Source: Bacteroidales bacterium UBA1219 (GTDB lineage: Bacteria > Bacteroidota > Bacteroidia > Bacteroidales > P3). From it: a stretch of 9,453 nt of DNA. Shown piece after piece: positions 1-7,735 of this stretch; the first letter of the stretch is position 1; every line of letters starts with the position of its first letter. The position numbers and the translations under genes are program-made. Under the pieces are notes generated by a model. That model was not told where the DNA came from and did no database searches. It saw only the letters and a list, made by a program, of their open reading frames with translations. The stretch is taken from assembly GCA_002309295.1 (NCBI GenBank), contig DBXF01000009.1:1-9453 (forward strand). Reading direction: 5' to 3'.

Positions 1-360
1 AATCAGGTACAGACTCCGAGCGGCAATGTCGTGGCATGTCTGGACACTGTTGAGAACACCGTGCTCATAATCAACGACCTGCTGCAGTTCCCCAACACCA
101 TCACCCCCAACGGCGACGGAATCAACGACATTTTCGAAATCAAGAACCTGATAGAGGGAGGCGGATTTACCGACAACGAACTCTATATCTACAACCACTG
201 GGGACGTAAGGTGTACCACAAGAAAAACATCACCACACGTGAGGATTTCTGGGATCCGTCACTCAACAACGACCCCGACGGTACTTACTACTACCGTTTC
301 TCGGCTAAAGGCTATCTCGGCGACATACTGCGCAATGGAACCATAACCGTGGTAAGGTAA
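1..360 (+). CDS. T9SS type B sorting domain protein, 3' end only
   Basis: This is the last 119 codons of a gene that starts before the window; the frame is open from base 1 to the TAA at 358-360. The visible part is almost entirely a gliding motility-associated C-terminal domain (CHU_C family): it has the diagnostic TPNGDGINDIFEI stretch, then LYIYNHWGRKVY, then DPDGTYYYRF, and it ends in a short basic tail. In this family the domain directs a Sec-exported protein through the type IX secretion system to the cell surface or medium, and is removed or anchored there. The functional part of the protein lies outside the window, so its role cannot be told. The last 119 residues align without gaps to the end of the next gene at about 73% identity, so the two are tandem paralogues. 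The next gene begins 19 bp downstream, probably in the same operon. Confidence 0.93.
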   Translation, partial: NQVQTPSGNVVACLDTVENTVLIINDLLQFPNTITPNGDGINDIFEIKNLIEGGGFTDNELYIYNHWGRKVYHKKNITTREDFWDPSLNNDPDGTYYYRFSAKGYLGDILRNGTITVVR

Positions 361-379
361 TGATTTAGACATTGTTGCC

Positions 380-3300
380 ATGCTCAGGTCGGCTTGGATA
401 TTCGCCTCTTTGCTCTTGGTATCTACCTTGGCGAAAGGTCAGTCGCAGACCGATACTGTGCCATATTGCTGCAATTTCGAAGGCCTTGTAGAACGGGGAT
501 GTTGGCGTTTTGCCAATACTTCAACAGCTAATGCCAACAGATGGATTATTAACCGAACCGCACAAAATGGCCCGGGCCAATACAGCTTGTTCATATCATA
601 TGATAACTCAAGCTACTACTTTTCAGACGTACTCTCCCATTCTTATGCATACAGGAGATTGCACTTCCCCACTAGCGGCATTTACGAAGTGTCGTATGAT
701 TGGAAGGCGCAAGGATATGCTAATGGTAATACAAACTATGCATATTTCAGGGCTTTTCTGATACCCGACACCGCTACTTTCTCCGGCGGCAACCAAATAA
801 CAGGACTATCCCATAACACTTTGCCTCAGGGTGCCATACCTATAGATGGCGGCCAAGTTCTTTATAATCAAAGCACTTGGCAAACTTACAACAATCCGTT
901 GATACAGGTGCCTACTGCTGGGAACTATTACCTTGTTTTTTACTGGTACAACTACACGGTTTCATCAGCTTCTTACCAACCACCTGCAGCAATAGACAAT
1001 ATCTGCATCTCTCCCGTAAGCTGCCCGATAATAAGTGCTCTCTCGCACCGCTACATCGGCAACGGTTGCGAGGAGATAACGTGGGTTGATAATTCCAACA
1101 ATCCAAACACGACTTGGCAGATAGAATATGGTATTGAGGGTTTTGCACAAGGCTCAGGCACAAAAAGACAGTCTTCCATAACCATCGACACCATTTGCGG
1201 ACTTACTGAAGATGTAACATACGAGTTTTATGTGCGTGCCGTATGCGACTCAAACGACACCAGCGACTACAGTAAGCCGATAATTATCCGCAGATGCTCT
1301 CAACAATTTTTCTCACAATGCATTGATTACACAGACCTTACAGGGCCGAATGTAACTTGTACATACGGTACTTATACTTATTTCAACCAATATGGCAACG
1401 GCAATCCGGGACCATACGCTAATGTTGGCATACGTAATCCGGGTAACGGATATGGGAGCCCCGCAATAGGTACGGCAGCTTCGCACACCATCCACAACGA
1501 TATTTCGGAGAAAGACTCGTTTACTTTTTTCCAGCTAAGCACAGTACCTAATAGTTCTTGTAAGTCTGTTCGTCTCGGCGGCCGCTATGGCAGTTATATA
1601 TGTCAGGCCACAGCCTATCGTATGGTTGTTGATACTAACGATGCAGATTTGATTATTATCAACTATGCTGTGGTGTTGGTAGATCCCGGACATCCGATAT
1701 TGCAAGAACCTCGTTTTATTTTTGAGATACTCGATACCAACGGCCACCATCTGGATTCGGTTTGCACATACGCCAACATCGATGCGTGGACAGCGTCGCT
1801 ATCGTGGAATTTGGGTATTAAAGTGAATGGTTTATTACAGTCGTATTGGAGAGACTGGGCACCGATTGGCATTGATATTTCGCCATATCACGGACAACCA
1901 ATTATCGTGCGTATTACATCCTTCAATTGTGGACAAGGCGACCCCGTACACGCAGGGTATATCTATTACACATTGGACTGCGCCAAAGCAAGAATAACTA
2001 ACAATTCCTGTGCCGCAGAAGGTGAGGAGAGAACCGCCACTTTCTCGGCGCCGCCAGGATTCCTGTACCGATGGTATAACCACAGTCATCCCGGGTGGAC
2101 ATCCGACCAACAATCTGTTACTGTGGTAATTGACAGCACTACATATTATTGCGACGTATTCTTCACGGGCGACACAACGTGCAGATTCACCCTTTCGTCG
2201 GCTGCAATACCAAGATACCCACATTCCGGTTTTTCGGTGACGTTGGATACGACAAGCTGCAAATACTATGCCGATATCACAAACACAAGCTACGCCTCCT
2301 CCAGTGTCGATGACACAGTTCCAAGTGGAAGATGTGAGAAGTTTCTTTGGGATTTCGGCGACGGAAGCACCTCTATGTCCGAAAATCCGGGGCAACACGA
2401 ATACCAAAACGCCGGGACATATACTATAATGCTTGTGACCAAGACTGCCGACGACGCTTGTTCCGACACCACCTATCGTACAATAACCTTCAATCCTCCG
2501 ATACCCATAACTCTGTCGGGCGATACATCGGCATGCAGAAACACCTATACACATTTGGAGGTGAACGAGCCAAGCGCCACCCGATTCCAGTGGAGCACTG
2601 GCGAAACAACCCGTGGCATAGACCTGTTTATAACCGATTCCATAACCGTTGTTGTGCACGTGATAGACCGTTTGGGCTGCGAATACGACTTTGTGCACCA
2701 CATTGAAATGGACACAGTGCCTCTGCCAATTTTAGAGCCGGCGGTATATGAAGCGTGTGTGCCATTCCGTCTCAAAATAACCGACATAAATCCCGAAAGT
2801 ATGGGCAACACATACAGCTGGGACTGGGGCGACAATTACAGCACCACGAACGACAGTGCCAACATCCATATTTACCGCAAGTCCGGGACATATCCGTTTT
2901 ATTGTTTCATACTTAGCGCCCAGGGCTGTCGCGACACCCTCGGTATGACGGCGTATGTGTACGAGCCGCCCCACGGCGCCTTTTCGTGGAACCCCGCAGT
3001 GTTGTCGGTATACAGTCCCGAAATCACTTTCATAAACCTCACCACCCCCGACTATGGCAATATCTACGACTGGGAGATTTACTACCACGAACAATCCCCG
3101 GTGTTTTTCGCCAACACTTTCGAACCCACCTACACGTGGACCGGTGATATGGAGGAGTTTACGGGGCTAAACTTGGTGCGACTTATCACGACCTCCCACA
3201 TACCAACACATAGCGGTAATCCTTTGACATGCTACGACACGACAGAGTCCAAAGTGCTGATAGTGAATATTCTGCTACAGTTCCCGAACACCGTGTCACC

Positions 3301-3553
3301 CAACGGCGACGGCATCAACGACATATTTGAGATAAAGAACCTTTTGGAAGGCAATTGCTATACCGACAACGACTTGTATATCTACAACCATTGGGGGCGG
3401 AGGGTGTATTATAAAAAGAACATCTCCAAACGTGAGGATTTCTGGGACCCGTCGCTAAACAACGACCCCGACGGCACCTACTACTACCATTTCACAGCCA
3501 AGGGCTATCTGGGACACGTTCAGCGCAACGGTGTTATCCAGGTGGTGCGATAA
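380..3553 (+). CDS. Modular T9SS-secreted adhesin-like surface protein (choice-of-anchor J-like, FN3, PKD, CHU_C)
   Basis: This is a complete 1057-residue secreted protein. Residues 1-20 are a signal peptide (basic start, hydrophobic core, AKG-Q cleavage region). Residues about 28-212 resemble a choice-of-anchor J / cleaved-adhesin beta-sandwich (NFEGLVERGCW, NRWIINRT, VSYDWKAQG, closing AAIDNICI). Residues 215-305 look like a fibronectin type III domain. Residues 310-535 form a second large beta-sandwich ending in the SPYHGQPIIVRITSF and AGYIYYTLDC pattern. Residues 536-612 look Ig-like. Residues 620-705 are a PKD domain (FLWDFGDGS, NAGTYTIMLV), 706-778 are Ig-like, 790-862 a second PKD domain (YSWDWGDN, KSGTYPFYC), and 865-963 a weaker PKD-like unit. 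Residues 964-1057 are the CHU_C sorting domain (SPNGDGINDIF). Many cysteines fit an extracellular, disulfide-bonded protein. No catalytic motif is visible, so adhesion or matrix binding is an inference. The ATG at 380 is chosen because the signal peptide follows it directly. Confidence 0.93.
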   Translation: MLRSAWIFASLLLVSTLAKGQSQTDTVPYCCNFEGLVERGCWRFANTSTANANRWIINRTAQNGPGQYSLFISYDNSSYYFSDVLSHSYAYRRLHFPTSGIYEVSYDWKAQGYANGNTNYAYFRAFLIPDTATFSGGNQITGLSHNTLPQGAIPIDGGQVLYNQSTWQTYNNPLIQVPTAGNYYLVFYWYNYTVSSASYQPPAAIDNICISPVSCPIISALSHRYIGNGCEEITWVDNSNNPNTTWQIEYGIEGFAQGSGTKRQSSITIDTICGLTEDVTYEFYVRAVCDSNDTSDYSKPIIIRRCSQQFFSQCIDYTDLTGPNVTCTYGTYTYFNQYGNGNPGPYANVGIRNPGNGYGSPAIGTAASHTIHNDISEKDSFTFFQLSTVPNSSCKSVRLGGRYGSYICQATAYRMVVDTNDADLIIINYAVVLVDPGHPILQEPRFIFEILDTNGHHLDSVCTYANIDAWTASLSWNLGIKVNGLLQSYWRDWAPIGIDISPYHGQPIIVRITSFNCGQGDPVHAGYIYYTLDCAKARITNNSCAAEGEERTATFSAPPGFLYRWYNHSHPGWTSDQQSVTVVIDSTTYYCDVFFTGDTTCRFTLSSAAIPRYPHSGFSVTLDTTSCKYYADITNTSYASSSVDDTVPSGRCEKFLWDFGDGSTSMSENPGQHEYQNAGTYTIMLVTKTADDACSDTTYRTITFNPPIPITLSGDTSACRNTYTHLEVNEPSATRFQWSTGETTRGIDLFITDSITVVVHVIDRLGCEYDFVHHIEMDTVPLPILEPAVYEACVPFRLKITDINPESMGNTYSWDWGDNYSTTNDSANIHIYRKSGTYPFYCFILSAQGCRDTLGMTAYVYEPPHGAFSWNPAVLSVYSPEITFINLTTPDYGNIYDWEIYYHEQSPVFFANTFEPTYTWTGDMEEFTGLNLVRLITTSHIPTHSGNPLTCYDTTESKVLIVNILLQFPNTVSPNGDGINDIFEIKNLLEGNCYTDNDLYIYNHWGRRVYYKKNISKREDFWDPSLNNDPDGTYYYHFTAKGYLGHVQRNGVIQVVR

Positions 3554-3569
3554 CAAAAAAGCATACAAA

Positions 3570-4187
3570 ATGAACAGGACAAATTTTCAGGCACAGCTGG
3601 ATTCGTTGATAGAAAGGAACAAAGAGGCGGGAATAACCCCAAGTCTGTTTCTTCATGTCTGTTGCGCTCCCTGCAGCAGCTATGTGCTTGAGTATCTTTC
3701 GGAATATTTTAGGATAATGGTCTTTTACTACAATCCCAATATCTCGCCAGAGGAGGAGTATCTGAAACGAAAAGCCGAGCTTAACCGCCTTATCGGAGAG
3801 ATGCCCTTCAAAAACCCCGTGTCGGTAGTTGATTGCGACTACGACAGCAAAGTGTTTTTCGACAGTGTGAAAGGGTTGGAACAATGTCCCGAAGGAGGCG
3901 AGCGCTGTTTTGTGTGCTACGACCTGCGGCTGCGGAAAACGGCCCAGGTGGCGAAAGAAATGGACTTCGATTACTTCGCCTCCACATTGAGCATAAGTCC
4001 GCTTAAAAACGCCGCCAAACTTAACGAGATTGGACAGAAATTAGCCACCGAATATAATGTGAAATGGCTGCCCAACGATTTCAAGAAACGCGAGGGCTAC
4101 AAGCGCAGCATAGAGCTGTCGAGGGAGTACAACCTCTACCGGCAGGACTACTGCGGATGCGTGTTTTCCAAAAAAGCGCAAGAATAG
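3570..4187 (+). CDS. queH: Epoxyqueuosine reductase QueH
   Basis: This 205-residue cytoplasmic iron-sulfur protein (QueH, formerly DUF208) reduces epoxyqueuosine to queuosine in the anticodon wobble position of Asn, Asp, His and Tyr tRNAs. It does the same job as the unrelated cobalamin-dependent QueG. The family signature is visible from end to end: HVCCAPCSSYVLEYL with Cys31, Cys32 and Cys35, then YYNPNISPEEEYLKRK, ERCFVCYDLRL with Cys113 and Cys116, FASTLSISPLKN, and YCGC with Cys195 and Cys197. These are the conserved cysteines expected to hold the [4Fe-4S] cluster and the adjacent iron. An upstream in-frame ATG at 3531 would overlap the previous gene by 23 bp and adds 13 residues outside the family's usual start, so the ATG at 3570 is preferred. 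The gene begins 16 bp after the surface-protein gene, and a terminator follows its stop by about 35 bp. Confidence 0.96.
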   Translation: MNRTNFQAQLDSLIERNKEAGITPSLFLHVCCAPCSSYVLEYLSEYFRIMVFYYNPNISPEEEYLKRKAELNRLIGEMPFKNPVSVVDCDYDSKVFFDSVKGLEQCPEGGERCFVCYDLRLRKTAQVAKEMDFDYFASTLSISPLKNAAKLNEIGQKLATEYNVKWLPNDFKKREGYKRSIELSREYNLYRQDYCGCVFSKKAQE

Positions 4188-4221
4188 TTTTTTGTAAGAA
4201 AAACGACAGTTGCCACCAATA

Positions 4222-4249
4222 AAAAAGAGAGCCGAAAGGCTCTCTTTTT
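4222..4249. terminator. Bidirectional intrinsic terminator between convergent genes
   Basis: A perfect 8-bp stem (AGAGAGCC at 4226-4233, GGCTCTCT at 4238-4245) is closed by a stable GAAA tetraloop. It is flanked by an A-tract on the left and a T-tract on the right, which extend the pairing to 12 bp. Because it has T-runs on both strands it can end queH from the left and the membrane-protein gene from the right, which stops at 4271. Confidence 0.9.
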
Positions 4250-4270
4250 ATGTGTATAATAAGTTATCGT

Positions 4271-5014
4271 TTAAAGCAAAAGGGAGAGCATCGCGGAGGG
4301 CATCATAGCCGAAGCAATTGTGTAGGCAAGCCACAGCGATATGATGACGGCAAGAGGTGCAACGTACCAAGAGAACCCTTCCTTGTTTTCGGCTTCGTAT
4401 TTATTGATAGCGTTGCGGGCAATGCTGAATCCCATCGAAATGGCGCAAATTGCCACAAGGGCCATAATAAGTATTCCAATTTTGCTTGTGCCAAAAATAA
4501 GCATTGTAACAAGCATCACTACAATGGCCAATGTGAAAAGGAATACATGCACTCCGGCGTGGCGTATTGCCAGAATGAAATCGGGGTTCTTTTTTATTGC
4601 AAAAAGTCCGAACATTGCTCCTGCCACAAAAATAGCGAAGAAAATGGGCATTGTGCCTAAAGCGAGGAATGTACCGAATTTCAATCCTATGAAACCCATA
4701 AGCGAACCCAGTTTGATGCGGGCAATCAGGAAAGATAAGAAGGTAACCAGCACAAACGACAGAACCGTCATACAGATAGGCATTACAATGGATTTCGACT
4801 TTGTTTCGTCGAGCCATTTCAGTGCGCCAGTAGCAGGACGTTTTATCACAGCAAGGAACATATCCTTAAGGTCTTGGGTAAAGAAACGTGCTATGTCTCC
4901 GCCCCAGTCGATGCCGTTGCTCTGAGGTTCCTGTTGCTCTACTTGAGGTTCAGCCTGCGGTGCTTCGTTGTGCACTTCGGGTTGTTGCATTTCTTCGTTT
5001 TGAAAATCTTCCAT
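4271..5014 (-). CDS. Multi-pass membrane protein with Q/E-rich cytoplasmic N-terminus
   Basis: This 247-residue integral membrane protein is of unknown function. Residues 1-35 are an acidic, low-complexity segment rich in Gln, Glu and Pro, probably disordered and with no signal peptide. Residues 40-70 look like an amphipathic, cytoplasm-facing stretch (IARFFTQDLKDMFLAVIKRP). Hydrophobic segments follow at roughly 75-98, 105-122, 122-140, 154-175, 178-198 and 215-238, giving five or six helices. The proportions (soluble N-terminus followed by a five- to six-helix bundle) recall the Yip1 family found in many Bacteroidota, but I see no decisive motif. The gene lies 95 bp downstream of the Xaa-Pro aminopeptidase gene on the same strand and has no TAnnTTTG element of its own, so it is probably cotranscribed with it. 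Transcription would end at the hairpin at 4222-4249. Confidence 0.85.
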   Translation of the reverse strand: MEDFQNEEMQQPEVHNEAPQAEPQVEQQEPQSNGIDWGGDIARFFTQDLKDMFLAVIKRPATGALKWLDETKSKSIVMPICMTVLSFVLVTFLSFLIARIKLGSLMGFIGLKFGTFLALGTMPIFFAIFVAGAMFGLFAIKKNPDFILAIRHAGVHVFLFTLAIVVMLVTMLIFGTSKIGILIMALVAICAISMGFSIARNAINKYEAENKEGFSWYVAPLAVIISLWLAYTIASAMMPSAMLSLLL

Positions 5015-5109
5015 ATTTGTTTATGTTTTAATTTGTGAGTCCTTTTATTTCAGGCGCTGCGACGGGACTCAGATACATCGCCGTGCCTTTATTACTAAGA
5101 AAAGCGATG

Positions 5110-6498
5110 TTATTGAGCCATCGTTTCTTCTATCTCCTTGACGGTTTTGGGTATGGGCTTGCCCAGTACGCGGCAGCCGTCGTTGGTAACGAGTATGTCG
5201 TCTTCGATGCGTATGCCGCCGAAGTCCTTGTATTTCTCCAGCACGTCGAAATCGATGAACTGGGCGTTGGTGCCTTCGCGGTGCCATTTGTCGATAAGTT
5301 CGGGGATGAAATAGCATCCTGGCTCGTCGGTGATGACGAAACCGGGTTGCAGACGGCGTCCGCAGCGTAGGCTGCCGAGTCCGAACTGTTTGCTGCGTTC
5401 GGTTTCTTCGTCGTAGCCAACGTTTATCTCGCCGTAGTTCTCCATGTCGTGAACGTCGAGGCCCATCATGTGTCCGAGGCCGTGGGGCATCATAAGCGAG
5501 TGTGCGCCGTTGGCCACAATGTCGTCGATGTTGCCTTTGAGTATGCCCAAATCCTTGTAGCCTTGAGCCAGAATGCGGCTGGCGGCAGTGTGTACCTGCT
5601 GATAGGTGATACCCGGACGGGTAACGCGTATGGCTTCCATATTGGCGGCAAGCACTATCTCATAAATGGTTTTCTGACGTTCGTCGAATTTGCCTCCCAC
5701 GGGCACTGTGCGTGTGATGTCGCTGCAGTAGTGCATAGGGGTTTCGCATCCGGCGTCCATAACCAGCATGCGGCCCACTTTCAGCTCGTGGTTGTGGTTG
5801 TGGTTGTGAAGGGTTTGTCCGTTGATGGTCATAATGACGGGGAACGACACGGGACCGCCGCCCATCAGCGCGGTGCCTTCCATAAATCCGGCCAGTTCGT
5901 ATTCGTAGCGACCCGGCATGGCCATTTTCATGGCACCCACGTGCATGTTGTATGCAGTGGCAATAGCGCGTTCTATCTCCTCAATTTCTTCGGCACTCTT
6001 GATAGAACGTTGTCTAACGCAAGCTTTGATGAGTTCCAGCGATGCGTAGCGGTTCACGCTATCGGTTTTGATGCCGAGCAGGTTGCCCATTTTAACGAGG
6101 TTGTCGGTGCGGTAAGGAGGCAGGTAGTGGATTTTGCGGCCTTGTGCAACGGCTTTGTTTACAACGTTTTGCAAATCGGTTAGGGAGCCGCTTTTGGTAA
6201 CGCCCACTGTCGAGGCGAGTTCGGCAACGCTGGGCAGGGCGCCTGTCCAGATAATGTCCTCGATGTCGTAGTCGTTGGCAAAAATCCAGTCCTCGCCAGT
6301 CTCGCAGTCGAGCACACCGTACATATCCTCGCGCTGAAGGCCGAAGAAATAAAGGAAGGTGCTGTCCTGACGGAAGCTATAGGTGTTGTCTTTGTAATTG
6401 CAGCTTGCTTCGCTGTTGCCTTGAATGATGATAAGGCCGCTTTTGACGTCCTTGCGCAGTTGTTCCCTGCGTGCTATGTAGGTTTCTTTCTTAAACAT
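5110..6498 (-). CDS. pepP: Xaa-Pro aminopeptidase (M24B family)
   Basis: This is a 462-residue cytoplasmic metallopeptidase that removes an N-terminal residue when proline is second. Residues about 5-140 form the aminopeptidase P N-terminal domain (GLIIIQGNSE, FRQDSTFLYFFGL, GLQREDMYGVL). Residues 170-450 form the pita-bread catalytic domain. The five di-metal ligands can be read: Asp248 in VMDAG, Asp260 in CSDITRT, His343 in HGLGHMMGLDVHD, Glu392 in TDEPGCYF and Glu432 in GIRIEDD. Active-site His350 in the LDVHD motif is also present. Length and domain order are normal for the family. One oddity is an expanded His-Asn run at residues 231-237, described separately. A -7 box lies upstream, so the gene probably starts its own transcript and carries the membrane-protein gene behind it. 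The symbol rests on family resemblance. Confidence 0.95.
   Translation of the reverse strand: MFKKETYIARREQLRKDVKSGLIIIQGNSEASCNYKDNTYSFRQDSTFLYFFGLQREDMYGVLDCETGEDWIFANDYDIEDIIWTGALPSVAELASTVGVTKSGSLTDLQNVVNKAVAQGRKIHYLPPYRTDNLVKMGNLLGIKTDSVNRYASLELIKACVRQRSIKSAEEIEEIERAIATAYNMHVGAMKMAMPGRYEYELAGFMEGTALMGGGPVSFPVIMTINGQTLHNHNHNHELKVGRMLVMDAGCETPMHYCSDITRTVPVGGKFDERQKTIYEIVLAANMEAIRVTRPGITYQQVHTAASRILAQGYKDLGILKGNIDDIVANGAHSLMMPHGLGHMMGLDVHDMENYGEINVGYDEETERSKQFGLGSLRCGRRLQPGFVITDEPGCYFIPELIDKWHREGTNAQFIDFDVLEKYKDFGGIRIEDDILVTNDGCRVLGKPIPKTVKEIEETMAQ
5788..5808 (-). repeat. Hexanucleotide tandem repeat inside pepP (His-Asn run)
   Basis: On the plus strand GTGGTT occurs three times in a row followed by GTG. 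On the coding strand this reads His-Asn three times and a closing His, at residues 231-237 of the aminopeptidase. The run falls where the E. coli enzyme has its HYTEN segment with an active-site histidine. Confidence 0.9.
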
Positions 6499-6515
6499 GG
6501 TTGTATATTTTTTTG

Positions 6516-6523
6516 CAAAGATA
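6516..6523 (-). promoter_or_regulatory. -7 box (TAnnTTTG) of the Xaa-Pro aminopeptidase gene
   Basis: The minus strand reads TATCTTTG, a perfect match to the Bacteroidota -7 element, 17 bp before the ATG at 6498. No TTTG -33 box is seen at the expected distance. The placement implies a very short, A/T-rich leader. Confidence 0.75.
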
Positions 6524-6812
6524 CGAAAAAAAAATGAAAGTGTGGAGTGGGTTTTTCATGAGAAAATGCTGTTTTTTGCTCAGGAAACGTATCTTGTTAA
6601 AATACTGACACTTGTACCTCTGATTGTTTCATAGCGCCAAGAGTGGATGTGGTGTATATAAACAACTGCCAATCAAATATTTACGACATGTTGAAAACTC
6701 GTGAAAACTATTTTTTCGGTGTATAGGTCAAATTGGAGGATGTTTTTGTGACGCAGGAGCACAGCAGGGTTGAGATGGTGAGTGCAAAAAATGATATGCC
6801 GGGTTTTGCAAA
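6524..6812. other. Intergenic spacer with no recognised gene
   Basis: Together with the -7 box and short leader at its left end, this is a 314-bp gap between the lipoprotein and aminopeptidase genes. I recognise no RNA gene, no strong terminator and no protein family in it. The plus strand stays open from 6601 to a TAG at 6724-6726 (41 codons). The only ATG is 12 codons before that stop. The same frame then runs open to 6901, into the lipoprotein gene. The stretch 6690-6800 is less A/T-rich than a typical spacer and could be the remnant of a gene or a dispersed repeat. That is a suspicion only. Confidence 0.4.
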
Positions 6813-7664
6813 TTATTTCTTTATTTTGAATTTCTTTCCGTCCCAGACGTATAACACTTCTTCGATCATGGAATTGGCTTTTTTACTGAAGTATGGCTTG
6901 TAAATGGTTCCCGTCTGTTTATCAAAAGTGATTAGTTTTTTCACACCGCCAGTCTCGTTGATAAAATCCCAATCGTCAGTTGTTATCATTCCTACAGTAA
7001 TGATTTGCTCGTCGGCTTCATCCTCAAGATATGATTCGAAAGCCGAAAACGGATGCAGCGTGCTATCCAGCTCGAAGGCATGCAAATCGTATTGGCTCAT
7101 GCCGGGTTCCGAGCCTGCAAATCCTAGCACAAGGTAAATGGTGGATTTTCCTGTGTTGAATGTAAATATAGTGTCCGGATTTAGACAAAAGTAACATTTC
7201 TCGCCATATTCATCGGCAAGTTTTACCTCGCCGTTGATTCTGTACTGGGCAATCATGTGCGGAATCACCGCACCTCCTTCAACACCGAAAAAACGCACAT
7301 TGCCGTCGTCGGAAGCGACAGGCGTGAATCTCACACCATCGTATTTTGCCGACAATGAATCAAATGGGTAGTCCATCGACGAGGGGTCGGACAAAAGGAC
7401 CTGTTCAAAAACATCGTTAAAGCTAGAGATGCTCGTCCCTTTTAAATGTAACAACTCCCACTCGGCCTCTTCTATCGAGGAGAAGGTGATTTCCGTGGAG
7501 TCGTTGCCGACATTGTTTTGTACCCAGATAGTTTTTTGCGGGAATTTCGGTTCGAAATCAGGCTTTTTGTGTTCTTCGGACTTGTTTCTGTCGCCACAGC
7601 TGGAGAGCAGGGCAATGAAAACCATTGTCAAAGTAGTGAGGATTAGAGATTTATGCATGTTCAT
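6813..7664 (-). CDS. Lipoprotein of unknown function
   Basis: This 283-residue protein has a clear lipoprotein signal: a basic start, a hydrophobic core and the lipobox LSSC with Cys23 as the lipidated residue. It would therefore be anchored in a membrane facing the periplasm or the cell surface. After the cysteine comes a hydrophilic linker (GDRNKSEEHKKPDFEP), then an acidic globular domain to the C-terminus. Apart from the lipobox cysteine the only cysteines are a CYFC pair at residues 157-160. I see no catalytic motif, repeat or transmembrane helix, and I recognise no family. The ending (EVLYVWDGKKFKIKK) resembles the closing strand of beta-rich Bacteroidota lipoproteins. An alternative start at Met3 would not change the signal peptide. 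The gene has its own -7 box and is probably monocistronic. Confidence 0.88.
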   Translation of the reverse strand: MNMHKSLILTTLTMVFIALLSSCGDRNKSEEHKKPDFEPKFPQKTIWVQNNVGNDSTEITFSSIEEAEWELLHLKGTSISSFNDVFEQVLLSDPSSMDYPFDSLSAKYDGVRFTPVASDDGNVRFFGVEGGAVIPHMIAQYRINGEVKLADEYGEKCYFCLNPDTIFTFNTGKSTIYLVLGFAGSEPGMSQYDLHAFELDSTLHPFSAFESYLEDEADEQIITVGMITTDDWDFINETGGVKKLITFDKQTGTIYKPYFSKKANSMIEEVLYVWDGKKFKIKK

Positions 7665-7704
7665 GGTGTATGAGTTTTTTTTGTTGTTGAATAATTTATT
7701 TTGG

Positions 7705-7712
7705 CAAAGATA
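7705..7712 (-). promoter_or_regulatory. -7 box (TAnnTTTG) of the lipoprotein gene
   Basis: The minus strand reads TATCTTTG 40 bp before the ATG at 7664. A TTTG that could serve as the -33 box lies at 7729-7732, 16 bp away, slightly closer than usual. Confidence 0.75.
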
Positions 7713-7735
7713 CTAAAATTATCTCTTTCAAAGAA

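Noticed and set aside
1835..2701. A 288-codon open frame on the minus strand inside the large surface-protein gene
   Set aside because: It lies wholly antisense to a well-supported coding region with recognisable PKD and Ig domains. Its translation has an odd, Cys/Val/Arg-rich composition with no domain, as expected for a shadow frame.
3531..3569. An upstream in-frame start for queH adding 13 residues
   Set aside because: It overlaps the end of the adhesin gene, and the added residues are an out-of-frame reading of its conserved C-terminus. The family begins near the ATG at 3570.
4341..4925. A 194-codon plus-strand frame antisense to the membrane-protein gene
   Set aside because: The minus-strand reading has clean transmembrane helices, its own start, and a terminator after it. 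The antisense reading has no family features.
5449..6183. A 244-codon plus-strand frame antisense to the Xaa-Pro aminopeptidase
   Set aside because: The minus-strand enzyme is complete with all five metal ligands. The antisense product is His/Val-rich and looks like a codon-bias artefact.
6601..6726. A possible small plus-strand gene of up to 41 codons in the spacer
   Set aside because: Its only ATG is 12 codons from the stop, no promoter element precedes it and no family is recognised. It is kept only as part of the spacer finding.
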